A stretch of 64,000 bases of DNA from contig NZ_JAJAVD010000001.1 in the NCBI RefSeq assembly GCF_020532705.1, forward strand, positions 1,240,001 to 1,304,000, written 5' to 3'. Under the pieces are notes generated by a model, which did not search any database, was not told where the DNA came from, and saw only the letters and a program-made list of their open reading frames with translations. Shown one piece after another: positions 63,646-64,000 of the stretch. Both the position numbers and the translations under genes were made by a program. The DNA is from Methylobacillus caricis. Its GTDB lineage: Bacteria; Pseudomonadota; Gammaproteobacteria; Burkholderiales; Methylophilaceae. Positions within the stretch are counted from its first letter, which is position 1; every line of letters starts with the position of its first letter.

Positions 63646-64000
63646 TTAATAAGCACTCTCGGTGCGGGAACTGTTGGGGTAGTGACGGTAAATCCAGCCA
63701 AATACTACCGGCAATACCAGCAGGGTGAGTATGGTAGTAGTGACCATTCCCCCTACAATCACCAATGCCAGGGGCCGCTGTGCCTGGGAGCCAATGGCCT
63801 GTGACAACGCGGCTGGCAGCAGCCCCAGCCCTGCCAGCATGGCCGTCATCAGCACCGGGCGCAAGCGCATGGAAGCCCCTTCAAGAATGGCCTGCTGCAG
63901 CCCATGCTCTCCCTGATTATACAAACTCTTGATATAAGAGATAAGAATGACGCCATCCTGTATAGCAATGCCAAACAGGGAAAGAAAACCAATACCGGCT
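63646..64000 (-). CDS. RND heavy-metal/drug efflux permease, C-terminal part (CusA/CzcA-like)
   Basis: The frame runs off the window, so only the C-terminal 117 or so residues are seen. They include AGIGFLSLFGIAIQDGVILI, GASMRLRPVLMTAMLAGLGLLP and SQAQRPLALVIVGGMVTTTI: the last transmembrane helices of a CzcA/CusA-type RND pump, with the conserved RPVLMTA and P-L-A motifs. A TTG at 63924 is an internal codon, not a start. Adjacent two-component genes fit the metal-efflux type; the metal cannot be told from this fragment. Confidence 0.88.
   Translation of the reverse strand, partial: AGIGFLSLFGIAIQDGVILISYIKSLYNQGEHGLQQAILEGASMRLRPVLMTAMLAGLGLLPAALSQAIGSQAQRPLALVIVGGMVTTTILTLLVLPVVFGWIYRHYPNSSRTESAY

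Overview
The window is a chromosomal segment of a Gram-negative proteobacterium, most likely a betaproteobacterium. The evidence is the ribosomal order rpsF-priB-rpsR-rplI followed by dnaB-alr-radA, the RNase E and RluC neighbourhood, an autotransporter with an extended signal peptide, and RND-type export. The general character of the proteins resembles Methylophilaceae, but that is an impression and is not shown by any single gene.

Region 1 (0-11 kb) holds housekeeping and envelope genes. On the minus strand are mutL, an ABM-domain protein, a beta-CASP metallo-hydrolase, an AmiC-type amidase and tsaE. queG follows on the plus strand. Next comes a plus-strand cassette of a GT-C-like membrane protein, a polyprenyl-phosphate glycosyltransferase, a GtrA flippase-like protein and a ChbG/HpnK-type deacetylase, which looks like an envelope glycolipid modification unit. 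Region 2 (11-24 kb) is about glucans. It has two GH17 proteins, one fused to a processive GT2 (NdvB-like beta-glucan synthesis). These are followed by a minus-strand operon glgC-GH57-GH57-ROK kinase, with glgB divergent from it. Region 3 (24-42 kb) is core information and central metabolism: radA, alr, dnaB, rplI, rpsR, priB, rpsF, pgi, sppA, a Rieske protein, a HAD phosphatase, rluC, rne with a long leader, uvrB, a trypsin-like protease with TPR repeats, and an aspartate aminotransferase.

Region 4 (42-52 kb) is accessory. It has a 1628-aa autotransporter and a protein that fuses a phage Mu Ner-like DNA-binding domain to GGDEF-EAL domains. Divergent from the latter is a small CI-like HTH gene, across an intergenic region containing operator-like repeats. 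Two secreted or lipoprotein genes and an AT-rich gap follow.

Region 5 (52.4-61.4 kb) is an integrated filamentous phage (inovirus) of 9.0 kb between attachment sites, inserted in a tRNA-Leu(UAA) gene and bounded by 55-bp direct repeats. It carries an XRE repressor cotranscribed with a NERD nuclease, a 20-bp palindromic operator, an excisionase-like HTH and a replication initiator. The virion and assembly block follows: a probable ssDNA-binding protein, small membrane proteins including two tiny ones of 25 and 20 aa, a pVIII-type coat protein with a terminator behind it, a TspB/pIII-like adsorption protein, a DUF2523 pVI-like protein and a Zot/pI ATPase. On the opposite strand lies a DUF4258/DUF2283 toxin-antitoxin-like pair. 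A hairpin-rich intergenic region and a tyrosine integrase complete the element. It appears complete. Region 6 (61.5-64 kb) is a two-component system (sensor kinase and OmpR-type regulator) immediately downstream of an RND efflux pump gene that runs off the window end.

The most noteworthy items are the integrated inovirus with its cargo genes, and the Ner-GGDEF-EAL fusion with its divergent phage-type repressor.
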